A program made the position numbers and the translations under genes. Under the pieces are notes generated by a model. The model was not told the origin of the DNA and searched no databases. It saw only the letters and a list, made by a program, of their open reading frames with translations. DNA of 32,340 nt from Bacillota bacterium (GTDB lineage: Bacteria; Bacillota; Dethiobacteria; DTU022; UBA8154): contig DUQX01000071.1 of NCBI GenBank assembly GCA_012837615.1, positions 1 through 32,340 on the forward strand, given 5' to 3'. Shown piece by piece: positions 21,057-29,324 of the stretch (positions are counted from its first letter, which is position 1; every line of letters begins with the position of its first letter).

Positions 21057-21236
21057 GACCTTGCGCATAGCTGAGCAGTTGCCCCATGTAGTTATCCCGT
21101 GTAGTTATCCCGGCAAACCGCTATATATTTTACCATGGAACGTATATCCAGGGCACAGATGGGAATTATAGAGTTCAGATATACCGGCATACATCTTAAA
21201 GAAGCGACTATCAAATAAAGGAGGTTATCACGCCTT

Positions 21237-21464
21237 ATGGGAACATCGGTTGCCTTACAAATTAGCGGCAGGAACAAGCTCAGAGGAAGAGTGATCAACA
21301 TTACACCCGGTATCGTAACCGCCGAGGTGGAAATCGATATCGGTAACGGCAACAGGATTACCGGGGTAATCACAAAAAATTCTCTGGAAGAAATGCAAAT
21401 TCAGACAGGGGAAGAGATCACGGCTCTGATCAAAGCAACCTCGGTCATGTTTATGAAAGAATAA
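21237..21464 (+). CDS. Stand-alone TOBE/Mop-domain protein (molbindin)
   Basis: 75 aa; ALQISGRNKLRGRVINITPGIVTAEVEIDIGNGNRITGVITKNSLEEMQIQTGEEITALIKATSVMF. Confidence 0.9.
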   Translation: MGTSVALQISGRNKLRGRVINITPGIVTAEVEIDIGNGNRITGVITKNSLEEMQIQTGEEITALIKATSVMFMKE

Positions 21465-21570
21465 CCCCCCGAAAAGGCACGCCCTTGCCGGATAAAGCAA
21501 GGGGGCCAGGGGTAAGGCCTGCCTGTTTATTGCAAAGATAAACTTATGCAGGTTTTCTTTATTAAACTTT

Positions 21571-21609
21571 TTTTAAGCCTGTTTTTTGAAATAAAAAACA
21601 GGCTTAAAA
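21571..21609. terminator. Bidirectional intrinsic terminator between convergent genes
   Basis: 17-bp perfect stem TTTTAAGCCTGTTTTTT-gaaat-AAAAAACAGGCTTAAAA, T tracts on both strands. Confidence 0.85.
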
Positions 21610-21619
21610 TTTTTCATAA

Positions 21620-22645
21620 TCACCTGCTTTTTCCAAAATGGCACCTTGGGTAAGTACAATCAGGGCACGTGTAGCAAAGGCCGCCGTGGCCTAATGCAGT
21701 AATATCCCAAGCCTCTACCCGCTCCCCGGCCAATAATCTGGGTAAAACAAGATCAAAGATCGTCGTTTTATAATACATTACACTTCCGGGCAACCCCATA
21801 ATAGGTAGATCATCAAGGTATGCCAGCATAAACATGGCACCGGGCATTACAGGCGAACCATAGGTAACAAGCCGGCCACCTGCAGCTAAAATGGCTGCAG
21901 GCGTAACATCATCGGGATCAACAGCCATGCCTCCGGTAACAACTACCAATTGAGCCCCGGCATCCCGGGCTTTTTTTATGGCACCGGTGATCATTTGCTT
22001 ATCATCCGGCAAATAAGTCGTGCTGATTACTTCACAGCCGTATGTTTTAATTTTGGATTCGATTACCGGAGCAAATCCGTCGCGTACCTTGCCGGAATAC
22101 ACTTCATTTCCAGTTACAATTATCGCTATTGCCAGGGGGTTGAGCGTTTTAACCGTAATAACCGGCCCATTCTTTTCTATCAGTGACTTCATTTCTTCTA
22201 TCTTTGTTTTTTTTATGGTCAGTGGAACGATCTTGGCAGCGCCTATAAGATCACCTTTAGCGACAACGCTGTTATTGTGGATGGTAGCCACGACCATCTC
22301 CGGAATACTGTTTACACCTGATAATCCCTCAACATCAATTTTTAACAACCCATTTCTTCCTGCAAAGATATCGACCCTGCCCGTTTTTGCTTCCCCACAC
22401 ACCGTCCCTTCACCAATAATTTCTTCAGCAAGGGCAAGGGCAGCATCGTTTTCATGTAATTCATCCTTATCCAATTCATATACATAAATTTTATGTTTGC
22501 CCATTTCCAACAGCTGTGGAATATCCTCCTCCAGGATAATCCGTCCCTTACGAAAAGGAGCGCCTTTATACTTACCAGGTACAATCTTTGTCAAATCTTG
22601 ACCCAGAACCTGCCCGACCGCCTTTTCTACAGGTACAATTTTCAT
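21620..22645 (-). CDS. Molybdopterin-binding (MoCF_biosynth-domain) protein with C-terminal CX2CX2CX4C motif; probable start at ATG 22645
   Basis: LAIAIIVTGNEVYSGKVRDGFAPVIESKIK, VVVTGGMAVDPDDVTPAAI, GLPGSVMYYKTTIFDLVLPRLLAG; tail CYTCPDCTYPRC; RBS GAGGGG 7 nt before the ATG (ORF track starts at 22705). Confidence 0.85.
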   Translation of the reverse strand: MKIVPVEKAVGQVLGQDLTKIVPGKYKGAPFRKGRIILEEDIPQLLEMGKHKIYVYELDKDELHENDAALALAEEIIGEGTVCGEAKTGRVDIFAGRNGLLKIDVEGLSGVNSIPEMVVATIHNNSVVAKGDLIGAAKIVPLTIKKTKIEEMKSLIEKNGPVITVKTLNPLAIAIIVTGNEVYSGKVRDGFAPVIESKIKTYGCEVISTTYLPDDKQMITGAIKKARDAGAQLVVVTGGMAVDPDDVTPAAILAAGGRLVTYGSPVMPGAMFMLAYLDDLPIMGLPGSVMYYKTTIFDLVLPRLLAGERVEAWDITALGHGGLCYTCPDCTYPRCHFGKSR

Positions 22646-22716
22646 ATTCAACCCCTCTTTCAAGTTTTGTGCTGCTAAGCCGGCCGCCCAATGTAACTCT
22701 CTCACATTAATATATC

Positions 22717-22740
22717 CGTTATGTTAATGATAACATAGCG
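22717..22740. promoter_or_regulatory. ModE-box-like operator (site A)
   Basis: CGTTATGTT-AATGAT-AACATAGCG; outer palindrome TATCCG..CGGATA; covers predicted minus-strand promoter -10 (TTATCT-N17-TATCAT, 22727..22755). Confidence 0.65.
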
Positions 22741-22838
22741 GATAAAAAAAGATAACCCTCTATTTTTTTTCCATCCCTTAAATATCCGTACGTAGTAGGG
22801 GCTTAAGTAGGGATATTGTTAATGTTTTTTAGCAGTTA

Positions 22839-24134
22839 TTATGTACTCCATTGAACAGTAACTGAACCGTATTTTTCACGCGCATAATCACAACACTTCA
22901 AGAAAACAGGCCTTCCGGTCGAAAGAAGAGCCTGAGCCAGGATGGCCTCTGCAAGGGGTCTAAAACCCCGCGGCACTTCTACAGCTCCATTACCATGTAC
23001 CAACTCAAGTTGCCCCCCGTTCAGCCCGATAGCCCAGGCAATAATACTTCGGTAATGTTCCGGGAATGAAAACCTGGAGTGTATCACCAGCTTTCCACTG
23101 CTATCGAGATTGGCAAACCCGATATTGTAAGCCCGGGGGTGGCAGATTGGTTCTGCCATCGCCTTATCGCCCTGCGCGTTGTTTGATATTACCGAAGCTT
23201 CCTCCTTCCTTAAAAATTTATATTTCGCTTTTACCTTTCGAGCAGCCTTAAGTGCATTTTGCAGGGAATCAGCACAAACAACGGCAAGCACTTCATCTTT
23301 GCTTTTTATTTCCTCTCTGCAGATACTGAGAATGGGGCGGTTAAACTCAAGCCCTTTCTCCTGTACAGAGGATGCCGGACCGCTTAAGTAATTGCTCCCT
23401 AAAACATCATGGGAAGTAATTATTCGGTTAACCCCGGGCACTTGCCACGCTTCATCTACTTCGACAGCTACCAATTCTGCATGAGAGACCCCGGTACGAA
23501 CCAGCACCAGGTGCAAAGCATCAGGTGGGATCCTGATACCCAGTTCGGGGACCGGGGTCCAAGTATCCGAATCGGCGGTAATAAAATCATACGCAACTTG
23601 TTGGAGATCAATCATTTTTTTGCCAAGCGGAATCCCTGCGGCCAGCTCATTAATACCAATTTCGCCGCGAACAACCCGGGCGGCATCCTCAATGGCACCA
23701 ATCCGCTTTTGCATAACCTTTTCGCTATTACAGCATTTAAAGGGCTGCTGATAAAACCAGCTCTGTATATCTTCCCTGCCCAGGAACGAATTGCTCTCCA
23801 ACATTGAAGCTCCGGCGACAATTGCCTTTCCGGAACAACGCAAGCAACCGGGGCTGTCATGGATGGCCCAGGCCAATTGCAGAGCTTGCAGGGTTCCGGC
23901 ATTTTTTATACCTTCTTTGGTAGTAACAACAGTAACATCAGGCAACTCCCCAAGAGCAATATTGCAGGCAAAAGCTGTTTTTCCATTGATAATGATAAAA
24001 CAATTTTCGCAGTCCCCTGCGCCGCACAGGCTAATATCCAGGAGCTGGTTTTGGAAAAGGACGGCCAGGGGCACCGCAGGATCTGCGACTACTCGCCATA
24101 AAACACCGTTTATATTCAGCTCTTTTTTTATCAT
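22839..24134 (-). CDS. Truncated aldehyde oxidoreductase/xanthine dehydrogenase-like protein: 2Fe-2S domains, hammerhead domain and only the start of the Moco domain
   Basis: 431 aa; CGAGDCENCFIIINGKTAFAC (plant-type 2Fe-2S), GCLRC...KCC (degenerate second cluster), ALHLVLVRTGVSHAELVAVEVDEAWQVPGVNRIITSHDV (a/b hammerhead); ends after STGRPVFLKCCDYAREKYGSVTVQWST. Confidence 0.8.
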   Translation of the reverse strand: MIKKELNINGVLWRVVADPAVPLAVLFQNQLLDISLCGAGDCENCFIIINGKTAFACNIALGELPDVTVVTTKEGIKNAGTLQALQLAWAIHDSPGCLRCSGKAIVAGASMLESNSFLGREDIQSWFYQQPFKCCNSEKVMQKRIGAIEDAARVVRGEIGINELAAGIPLGKKMIDLQQVAYDFITADSDTWTPVPELGIRIPPDALHLVLVRTGVSHAELVAVEVDEAWQVPGVNRIITSHDVLGSNYLSGPASSVQEKGLEFNRPILSICREEIKSKDEVLAVVCADSLQNALKAARKVKAKYKFLRKEEASVISNNAQGDKAMAEPICHPRAYNIGFANLDSSGKLVIHSRFSFPEHYRSIIAWAIGLNGGQLELVHGNGAVEVPRGFRPLAEAILAQALLSTGRPVFLKCCDYAREKYGSVTVQWST

Positions 24135-24202
24135 CGGTAAACTCCAGAAAAGCTTCTTTACATCATGACTTCTTTCTTTTTAATCCACAGTTCTAGAAAC
24201 CC

Positions 24203-24226
24203 CGCTATGATAGTGTATTCATAACG
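24203..24226. promoter_or_regulatory. ModE-box-like operator (site B)
   Basis: CGCTATGAT-AGTGTA-TTCATAACG within CCCCG..CGGGG; covers -10 of predicted minus-strand promoter TTTACA-N17-TATCAT (24207..24235). Confidence 0.6.
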
Positions 24227-24235
24227 GGGTGTAAA

Positions 24236-25468
24236 TTAGAACTCAAAAATACTCCCAGCGTTATTAATCGGAATTACCGATACCATCGATTCCTCTTCTA
24301 CCGGGGGATGCCCTGCCTGCAAATCAATTAACGCATTGTAGTTTAACAACGATCTCAGCATCGTTGATTTTTGACCGGGTAATATTTTTACCTTGCCTAC
24401 ACCTTCCTCAACAAACATCCGCCCCCGCAAAAAACGGCGAGTTTTTCCGCTTTTACGGTATTCGTCAATACAGACTGCCGTGGTTATTTCCGGAGTAAAA
24501 GCTAAGCCCTGCATTTGACGCAAAACGGGGGAAACCAAAAGGTGATACCCTACCAAGCATGCCGAAGGATTGCCGGATAAGGCCAATACCGGTTTGGAAC
24601 CCCACAGTCCGCCGCCGGAGTGGCTGCCGGGTTTGGCCTGGATACCCCAGAATAATATGTTTACCCCCATTTCACTTAGGAGCGGTAATGCCTGGTGATC
24701 AAATTCCCCCAAAGCAGTGCCTCCGGTTGTAATAACCAGGTCTGCCTTATTGAACATCTCCTCCATTGTTTGCTTAAAACTGTCCCTGGTGGAGGTTCCC
24801 CTCATATACTTTACACCGACTATTTGTCCCCCATCCTGGAGGACCAGCGATTCCAATATCGGCCCGTTGCTGTCTCTGCTCTCCCCCGCTACAGGCGTTA
24901 AATGATGGGGAATTATATCCGGACCTAAACATAGAATCGCCACAGAAGGACGGCGGTTGACCAAAACCTTTTCTTGACCGAAAGCCGCCAACACACCCAG
25001 GGCTCCCGGAGTTAGCCGAGAATTGCGCCACAGGATTAAATCGCCTTCCTTAAAATCTTCCCCCTGAATTTTAACGTTAGCACCAGGGGCAATTTCCTCC
25101 TCAAGTATCAAGTAATTATCCTTTAAAACAGCTAATTCTTCGGGTATTACCGCCGCCGCACCCTCCGGCAATACTCCGCCGGTGACCACTTTTACAGTAT
25201 TACCCGGGGTAAGAGGATAAGCAGGAATTTCCCCCGAACCGAGCTCTTTCCCATTTAAGAGCTCACAGCCTCCGTGCAAGTCTTTTTTATGGACAACAAA
25301 TCCGTCAACCGCAGATTGCGCACAAGATGGCAAATCCCAGGCAGCTACCACATCTGCAGCAGCAATGCGATGTAAAGAGTCCATCAGCGATACGGTCTCC
25401 GGCTGAAGCGGAATCGTTACATTATGAAGCATCTCCCATGCTTTTTCAACAGCCACATCTGTAAGCAT
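24236..25468 (-). CDS. moeA: Molybdopterin molybdenumtransferase MoeA
   Basis: 410 aa; SAVDGFVVHKKDL, GDFKEGD-like segment, DSNGPILESLV, ITTGGTALGEFDHQ, ALSGNPSACLVGYHLLVSPVLRQM. Confidence 0.93.
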   Translation of the reverse strand: MLTDVAVEKAWEMLHNVTIPLQPETVSLMDSLHRIAAADVVAAWDLPSCAQSAVDGFVVHKKDLHGGCELLNGKELGSGEIPAYPLTPGNTVKVVTGGVLPEGAAAVIPEELAVLKDNYLILEEEIAPGANVKIQGEDFKEGDLILWRNSRLTPGALGVLAAFGQEKVLVNRRPSVAILCLGPDIIPHHLTPVAGESRDSNGPILESLVLQDGGQIVGVKYMRGTSTRDSFKQTMEEMFNKADLVITTGGTALGEFDHQALPLLSEMGVNILFWGIQAKPGSHSGGGLWGSKPVLALSGNPSACLVGYHLLVSPVLRQMQGLAFTPEITTAVCIDEYRKSGKTRRFLRGRMFVEEGVGKVKILPGQKSTMLRSLLNYNALIDLQAGHPPVEEESMVSVIPINNAGSIFEF

Positions 25469-25644
25469 CTTTTAAACCTCCGCCTGAGATGACCAGTAAA
25501 TAAGTAGCAATTACCCCACTTCCTATCATTCAATTAAAAGCAAACAGCTATTCCATTTTTGAAAATAGTGTTAACGGTTGCCATAATGACAAAACATTAC
25601 CCTTTCCGAAAAGCCTTATCCGGGTGCCTCCGTTGGCTACCATC

Positions 25645-27696
25645 TTAACCAAGCTTGACAATACGGCAGGCATTGCCTCTCATTGTAATATAACCCGAAA
25701 CTTCGTCTCTCACCCTGGTATCCAGCAGTAAATTACAGTTGGCCGACGCCCAGCCGTGGGGAACAGATACCACGCCAGGCAGTATGTCATCGGTGACCTT
25801 GGCTTTAATTTTGATCCTGCCGCGCGGGGTTTGTATGCCAATCATCTCACCATCGATGATATCATATTTCTTGGCGGTAACAGGGTTTATTTCCGCTTCC
25901 GCTTCCGGATTTAACACCCTCAAGGCCGGCACATCGCGCATCTGGGCACCGATCCACTCCTCCCGCCTGGCCCCGGTGAGCAGCGTCTCCGGATATTGCT
26001 CGGAGAAGATGGGATCAGCCGCCTTGCTCTGCTGCGGCTCCACATGGACCGGCAGGCCCGAATGCCCCAGTTCTTCCATTCTGGCAGAATAAATTTCTAT
26101 TTTTTTGCTGTCGGTGGCAAAACCTATCTTTTCATAGATATTGTATTCCTTCTCTGCAAAATACAGTCCGGCGGGATGCTCTTTTAGTTGCTGTATAGTA
26201 ACACCTGTCGTGGAGAAAAAGTGCTCTACCACTTCTTCATCCGTCTTCCAGGGGAAGTATTCGCCCAGGCCAACCCTGTGCCCCAGATTGCTCCAGATTT
26301 TCCAAATTGGCATGCTCTCATGTAGCGGATCGATAACCTTTTTGCGCAACAGGATATAGGGGACACCGTAAGAGATGGCGTAGGGGAAACCTCCGATACC
26401 GGTCTCTTCCAGGGAAGTGCAGGCAGGAAGAGCATAGTCAGCCAACTGCGAAGTTTCGGTCATGAACGGGTCTATACTGACAAATAGCTCCAGATTTTTA
26501 ATCGCTTCTAAAAAGCGGTTGGTATCGGGGAATGTTAACGCCGGATTGCTGCCGGAGCTGAAAAGCGCTTTAATCGGATACGGTTTCTCCGAGATGATGG
26601 TCTCCGTCATCATGGAGGCGGAACCGTAAGGAGGAGTGCGTTTGCCGAACTGGTGGAAAACAGGGTACTCATCGTATCCCAGGTTCTTTTCCTCTACCGG
26701 CACACGCAGGTCAGCAAAGCGGGGTTGCGGACAGGTGACCCATCCACCCGGGGTATCAACATTGCCAGTAATGGACATCAAGACGCCAAAAGCCCTTTCC
26801 GTCTGGAGGCCGTTGGCATACTGGTTCAGGTGGCCGACGCCTTCCACGATACAGGATCTTTCAGTATTCGCAAAAATTCGTGCAAAACGCCTTACTTCTG
26901 AGGCTGGGACACCGGTGACCTCTTCAGCTTTTTCCGGCGTGTATGCCTTAACATGCTCCACCAGCCTGTCAAAACCTGTGGTCCATTTGTCTACAAATTC
27001 CTTGTCCCACAGCTCTTCCGCGATGATGACGTTCATCATGGCCAGCGCCAAGAAAGCGTCGGTACCGGGACGGATCGGCTGGTAAATACCTTCCTTGGCC
27101 AGCGGAATTCGTCTTGGATCAATAACAATTAGCTTGGCTCCGGCCTGAACCCTCTCGCGTATTATGTTCCCCTGCGGGAAGTAACTTGCATCCGGATTAT
27201 GCCCCCAGAGAATAATGCAATCTGCATTCCGCGGCTCTTCCACCGGATAGCGCCCAAAGGTAATCTGACGGGCCAGAATGCGTGTGCGGAAACAAATACC
27301 TTCCGGGTTGAAGAAATTCTGGGAGCCAAAAGCTTTGGCGAAACGCTGGTTAAAGGCTGCCATCTCAAAATGTTCGACACCAACCGAGCCTGTCCAGGTA
27401 GCCAGGGTGCGGGCGCCGTACTTTTCTCTTAACTCCAGCAATTTGGCACCTATTTCGTCAAAAGCCTGGTCCCAGGAAATTCGCTGGAAACGCCCGTTCA
27501 CTTTCTTCATTGGGTACTTTAAGCGGGCTGGTGAATAAATCAGCTCCACCAGGTGTTTGCCTTTCTCGCAAAGCTCACCTTTGTTCAACCAGTTCTCCTT
27601 CGTACCTTCTACCTTAACAAGTCTGCCGTTTTCCACATAAGCGTCAATGCCGCAGCTATTAATGCATAAACCACAATCAGTCTTAATAATTTCCAT
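25645..27696 (-). CDS. Molybdopterin (bis-MGD) oxidoreductase, single catalytic subunit
   Basis: 683 aa; N-terminal CX2CX3CX27C Fe-S motif, no Tat signal; RFAKAFGSQNFFNPEGICFRTR, LIVIDPRRIPLAKEG, C-terminal molydopterin dinucleotide-binding domain; RBS AGGAGG. Confidence 0.95.
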   Translation of the reverse strand: MEIIKTDCGLCINSCGIDAYVENGRLVKVEGTKENWLNKGELCEKGKHLVELIYSPARLKYPMKKVNGRFQRISWDQAFDEIGAKLLELREKYGARTLATWTGSVGVEHFEMAAFNQRFAKAFGSQNFFNPEGICFRTRILARQITFGRYPVEEPRNADCIILWGHNPDASYFPQGNIIRERVQAGAKLIVIDPRRIPLAKEGIYQPIRPGTDAFLALAMMNVIIAEELWDKEFVDKWTTGFDRLVEHVKAYTPEKAEEVTGVPASEVRRFARIFANTERSCIVEGVGHLNQYANGLQTERAFGVLMSITGNVDTPGGWVTCPQPRFADLRVPVEEKNLGYDEYPVFHQFGKRTPPYGSASMMTETIISEKPYPIKALFSSGSNPALTFPDTNRFLEAIKNLELFVSIDPFMTETSQLADYALPACTSLEETGIGGFPYAISYGVPYILLRKKVIDPLHESMPIWKIWSNLGHRVGLGEYFPWKTDEEVVEHFFSTTGVTIQQLKEHPAGLYFAEKEYNIYEKIGFATDSKKIEIYSARMEELGHSGLPVHVEPQQSKAADPIFSEQYPETLLTGARREEWIGAQMRDVPALRVLNPEAEAEINPVTAKKYDIIDGEMIGIQTPRGRIKIKAKVTDDILPGVVSVPHGWASANCNLLLDTRVRDEVSGYITMRGNACRIVKLG

Positions 27697-27876
27697 CGTT
27701 AAACCTCCTAATAAATTTCCAGTTACCTAACTTGACATCATACGCTGCTCTAACCTTTAAAGTTTACAATGTGCAAGCGATCCGTATCCCATCAATACTT
27801 TTACCAAATTATCTCCAAACGCCAAAAATATGTAACTCATTAATAATTCCTACAAATTTACCTAAACACCCCCGTT

Positions 27877-27918
27877 CGTTATGCACCCTCAGACATTTGT
27901 GCCATATTTGACATAATG
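27877..27918. promoter_or_regulatory. Two overlapping ModE-box-like operators (sites G and C)
   Basis: G: CGTTATGCA-CCCTCA-GACATTTGT (27877-27900); C: ATTTGTGCC-ATATTT-GACATAATG (27895-27918). Confidence 0.5.
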
Positions 27919-27947
27919 AGTATAATATAAAAAACTTTCAAAGTCAA
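27919..27947 (-). promoter_or_regulatory. Promoter of the molybdopterin oxidoreductase gene
   Basis: Minus strand TTGACT-N17-TATACT; -10 directly abuts site C. Confidence 0.7.
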
Positions 27948-28087
27948 GACCATAGGTATTGTAGGGAATTTTCTTGAAATTATAGGCGCAAAAACATCGC
28001 ATTTTAACACATGTGTTTTATCTTATTTGGAACTACATGCATAGAACTAATGTTAGAACTAGAGCTACATCCACGGGGCCAAAGAAA

Positions 28088-28516
28088 CTAGAACCCATGG
28101 AAAAAGTCAAAAAAAACACTGTCTGTCACAGTGATTACATCCTTTTTATATTGTTTGTAAATTTTTAGCAGTTTCTTTCCCTTGGAAGTTAGTTCGGCAC
28201 CACTTTTTCGCCCCCCAGCCTGCCTTTGAACCAGTTTTAAACCTAGCCTTTCTTCCGTAGCCTTGATCTTACCCCAGGCCGCTCTGTAGGACATGTTTAA
28301 TTTTTCCGCCGCCTGCTTGATGGATCCCGTTTCCTCAATAGCCTGAAACAGAGCCACGCGCCCGCCGCCGAAGACAACGGCACCGTCCACTTCGAGCCAC
28401 AATTTTATTTTTGGCTGTATCTTTTTAAGAATATCTTCGTTTTCTTTTTCATTCGGCATATTTCGCTCAACTCGCTCTTTAGCTTTTCTATCTTTAATGT
28501 AAGTATAGCGAAGCAA
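28088..28516 (-). CDS. ModE-type HTH regulator lacking a TOBE domain (start may be the internal ATG near 28459)
   Basis: LEVDGAVVFGGGRVALFQAIEETGSIKQAAEKLNMSYRAAWGKIKATEERLGLKLVQRQAGGRKSGAELTSKGKKLLKIYKQY; ORF ends about 20 aa later. Confidence 0.9.
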   Translation of the reverse strand: MLRYTYIKDRKAKERVERNMPNEKENEDILKKIQPKIKLWLEVDGAVVFGGGRVALFQAIEETGSIKQAAEKLNMSYRAAWGKIKATEERLGLKLVQRQAGGRKSGAELTSKGKKLLKIYKQYKKDVITVTDSVFFDFFHGF

Positions 28517-28529
28517 CCTTGGAGTGTCA

Positions 28530-28567
28530 ATGTTGCAGGATGCCTCTTGCTTGCACGTCCTGCAACA
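28530..28567. repeat. 10-bp perfect inverted repeat between fmdE-like and ModE-like genes
   Basis: TGTTGCAGGA ... TCCTGCAACA. Confidence 0.65.
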
Positions 28568-28601
28568 TTCCCCTTACGACTTACATTCCCCTTACGACTT
28601 A
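28566..28601. repeat. 18-bp tandem duplication spanning the stop codon of the FmdE-like gene
   Basis: ATTCCCCTTACGACTTAC repeated twice. Confidence 0.9.
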
Positions 28602-29185
28602 CAAGCCGGGCATATTACCCTGCCCCCATCAAGGCTTGCCCAGGGCTCCATAAAGGCCTCACCACATTCCGCACATGAAACAAAGGGAAACAAACGAGGT
28701 TTTCCGGGAATTTTTATTTTTATCTGTTGGACATCCAGTAATTTATTATCTTTCAATTCCATTAATTCCAAACCGCGTTTACCGCGAATATCAATCCACT
28801 GCTGTTTTTCTTTTTCTGTAGCAGTCCCCACCTTTACTTTACGATGAAGAAGCAGAGGCTCATTGGAGGCCCAAAGGGGTACTTTTAGGAGAATGCGTAT
28901 TCCTTCACCGGTTCTTTTTTCCACCCAGCTAAAAGCAAATTTACCGCGATTATATATTATTAATCCATCATTACCCAGCGTGCACCCGGTAATATATTGA
29001 ACCCCGTCGATCCCGCAAACATCATTCTCACAAACCGCTATGTGGGTTTCTCCCAGCTTTCTTAATGCTTTGTCCAGCGTTGCCATTGCCAAAACACTTG
29101 CCCTGAATCCAACTGCTATACCGGGACAGATGTGCCCGTGAAAATCAACCGTTTCTTGCCATAATTCTTCATGTCGAATGGACAT
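28592..29185 (-). CDS. FmdE-family protein with C-terminal zinc-ribbon-like CX2C...CX2C; start at ATG 29185
   Basis: DFHGHICPGIAVGFRASVLAM, CENDVCGIDGVQYITGCTLGNDGLI, CAECGEAF...VICPACKS; AGGAGG RBS 6 nt before the ATG. Confidence 0.9.
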   Translation of the reverse strand: MSIRHEELWQETVDFHGHICPGIAVGFRASVLAMATLDKALRKLGETHIAVCENDVCGIDGVQYITGCTLGNDGLIIYNRGKFAFSWVEKRTGEGIRILLKVPLWASNEPLLLHRKVKVGTATEKEKQQWIDIRGKRGLELMELKDNKLLDVQQIKIKIPGKPRLFPFVSCAECGEAFMEPWASLDGGRVICPACKS

Positions 29186-29324
29186 TTCTAACCTCCTAAA
29201 ATATTTATAAATCAAAGAGTCTTTCATCTTCCGGATCGATTATGTTTTTGTCCCTTTATTATGCTTTTATAACTTTCATTGCGACTATAAAATACCAATT
29301 CTTCTTTAATCTTACTTTCAGTTA

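Noticed and set aside
20981-21112. CRISPR array
   Set aside because: Repeats are short, irregular and few, without uniform spacers; no cas genes in the window.
22706-22838. Continuation of the Mop-like gene by frameshift
   Set aside because: The downstream 130 bp is non-coding in appearance and contains promoter/operator signals for the next gene.
24200-24229. Site B as a simple moeA terminator (CCCCG stem followed by TTTCT)
   Set aside because: Possible, but the T tract is poor, it keeps the exact 24-bp operator spacing, and a TTTACA-N17-TATCAT promoter overlaps it; operator preferred, terminator not excluded.
25585-25610. CATAATG half-site in the moeA-oxidoreductase spacer
   Set aside because: No matching TATG half at the required 10-nt spacing.
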